From Firmicutes bacterium CAG:460 (lineage in GTDB: Bacteria > Bacillota_I > Bacilli_A > RF39 > UBA660), in contig FR899747.1 in NCBI GenBank assembly GCA_000437355.1, forward strand, positions 1 through 22,495: 22,495 nucleotides of DNA, read 5' to 3'. The notes beneath the pieces were generated by a model. It saw only the letters and a program-made list of their open reading frames with translations. It had not been told where the DNA came from and made no database searches. How positions within the stretch are numbered: position 1 is the stretch's first letter; every line of letters starts with the position of its first letter. This document shows positions 21,562 to 22,495 of this stretch, piece by piece. The position numbers and the translations under genes were made by a program.

Positions 21562-22495
21562 TGATAGATGTTAGTAAATTTAAAGGTATTAAAGTTAGTA
21601 TTGCATCACCAGAAAAGATACGTGCATGGTCTTATGGTGAAGTTAAAAAACCTGAAACTATTAATTACCGTACCCTTAAACCTGAAAGAGATGGTCTATT
21701 CTGTGAAAAGATTTTCGGACCAACTAAAGACTTTGAATGTTCTTGTGGTAAATATAAAAGATTAAGATATAAAAATATCATATGTGATCGTTGTGGAGTT
21801 GAAGTAACTCGTTCAAAGGTAAGAAGAGAAAGAATGGGGCACATTGAACTTGCTGCTCCTTGTTCTCACATTTGGTTCTTTAAAGGTGTTCCTTCTAAAA
21901 TGGGACTTGTCCTAGATATGTCTCCAAGAGATTTGGAAGAAGTATTATATTTCGTAAGTTATGTAGTAATTGATCCAGGTAAAGCTCCTTTAGAAGTTAA
22001 ACAAACTTTATCTGATAAAGAATATCGTGCTTATTATGAAAAGTATGGAAATACTTTTAAAGTAGGTATGGGTGCTGAAGCTATTAAAGAATTATTAAAA
22101 CAAGTTGATATTGATAAAGAAGTTGAAGATTTAAGACGCGAACTTGAAAATACAACTGGGCAAAAGAGAATTCGTCTTGTTAAGAGACTTGATTGCTTAG
22201 TTGCTTTTCAAGAATCTGGTAATAAACCTGAATGGATGGTACTTGATGTGTTACCAGTTATTCCACCAGAACTAAGACCAATGATTCAACTTGATGGTGG
22301 TAGATTTGCAACTAGCGATTTAAATGATTTATATCGTAGAATTATCAATAGAAATAATCGTTTAAAGAAATTACTAGAACTTGGTGCTCCAACTATTATT
22401 GTTCAAAATGAAAAACGTATGCTTCAAGAAGCTGTTGACTCATTATTTGATAATGGTAGAAGAGGAAGAAGTATTACTGCAGCAAGTAATAGACC
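21561..22495 (+). CDS. rpoC: DNA-directed RNA polymerase subunit beta' (partial, N-terminal)
   Basis: 311 complete codons are visible before the window ends; the gene continues beyond it. The frame opens MIDVSKFKGIKVSIASPEK, followed by the zinc-ribbon cysteines Cys60, Cys62, Cys75 and Cys78 (CSCG ... CDRCG), then VTRSKVRRERMGHIELA, the lid/rudder-side VLPVIPPELRPMIQLDGGRFATSDLNDLYRRIINRNNRL block, and the GRRGRS region. ATG 21561 shares its A with the rpoB stop (TAATG), and GGAAGGTGA in the end of rpoB supplies the ribosome binding site, so the two subunits are translationally coupled. Confidence 0.97.
   Translation, partial: MIDVSKFKGIKVSIASPEKIRAWSYGEVKKPETINYRTLKPERDGLFCEKIFGPTKDFECSCGKYKRLRYKNIICDRCGVEVTRSKVRRERMGHIELAAPCSHIWFFKGVPSKMGLVLDMSPRDLEEVLYFVSYVVIDPGKAPLEVKQTLSDKEYRAYYEKYGNTFKVGMGAEAIKELLKQVDIDKEVEDLRRELENTTGQKRIRLVKRLDCLVAFQESGNKPEWMVLDVLPVIPPELRPMIQLDGGRFATSDLNDLYRRIINRNNRLKKLLELGAPTIIVQNEKRMLQEAVDSLFDNGRRGRSITAASNR

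Noticed and set aside
21568..21765. 65-codon plus-strand open frame after rpoB
   Set aside because: Out-of-frame shadow of rpoC, which starts at 21561 and shows the zinc-ribbon cysteines in its own frame.
1..22495. Mycoplasma-type genetic code (TGA as Trp) given the very low GC
   Set aside because: Several full-length genes end naturally at TGA at expected lengths (tkt, dgt, ku), and tryptophans are encoded by TGG.

Overview
The window is a low-GC, gene-dense chromosomal segment of a Firmicutes (Bacilli-type) bacterium. AGGAGG- and GGTGAT-type ribosome binding sites, TTGACA/TATAAT promoters and short hairpin-plus-T-run terminators are everywhere. Gene order repeats Bacillus synteny in two places: tkt-sirA-yneF, and rsmC(ybxB)-rpoB-rpoC. 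TGA is used as a normal stop codon (for example at the end of tkt, dgt and ku), so this is not a code-4 Mollicute, and a FtsW/RodA-type protein implies a peptidoglycan wall. An uncultured gut Bacilli lineage (RF39- or Erysipelotrichales-like) would fit, but that is inference from composition and gene content.

Layout. (1) 1-2963: an isolated structured RNA or attenuator with a near-consensus promoter and its own terminator, then transketolase, a SirA-like replication inhibitor and YneF. (2) 2988-3826: a stand-alone, membrane-anchored, very acidic protein with its own promoter and terminator. (3) 3840-8875: csaA, a two-helix membrane peptide coupled to a radical SAM/SPASM enzyme, an HD-domain dNTPase, and the M16 peptidase-like pair YmfF/YmfH, closed by a bidirectional terminator. 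(4) 8883-10359 on the minus strand: rpsD with a pseudoknot-capable leader, and def. (5) 10360-11700: an Rpn/PD-(D/E)XK_2 transposase-nuclease with an atypical active site, and a YjcZ-like small hydrophobic protein on the minus strand. (6) 11767-12978: ftsW/rodA. (7) 12971-15573: a small XRE regulator divergent from a Cys-containing secreted-type protein, followed by a two-gene NHEJ operon (Ku plus a ligase-only DNA ligase). (8) 15644-17213: HU and a three-helix membrane protein with an OB-like extracytoplasmic region. (9) 17159-22495: rsmC-like methyltransferase, rpoB and the start of rpoC, which runs off the end.

Most of the window is housekeeping. The points that most deserve a second look are the unidentified RNA upstream of tkt, the RpoB rifamycin pocket carrying Lys and Asp at the E. 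coli 513 and 526 positions, the ligase-only NHEJ operon, the XRE/secreted-protein divergent pair with nested dyads, the rpsD leader pseudoknot, and a promoter whose -35 box sits in the loop of a terminator-like hairpin before rsmC. SirA and a YjcZ-like protein hint at a sporulating ancestry. I saw no tRNA, rRNA, CRISPR array or intact insertion sequence, and no gene-free stretch longer than 300 bases.
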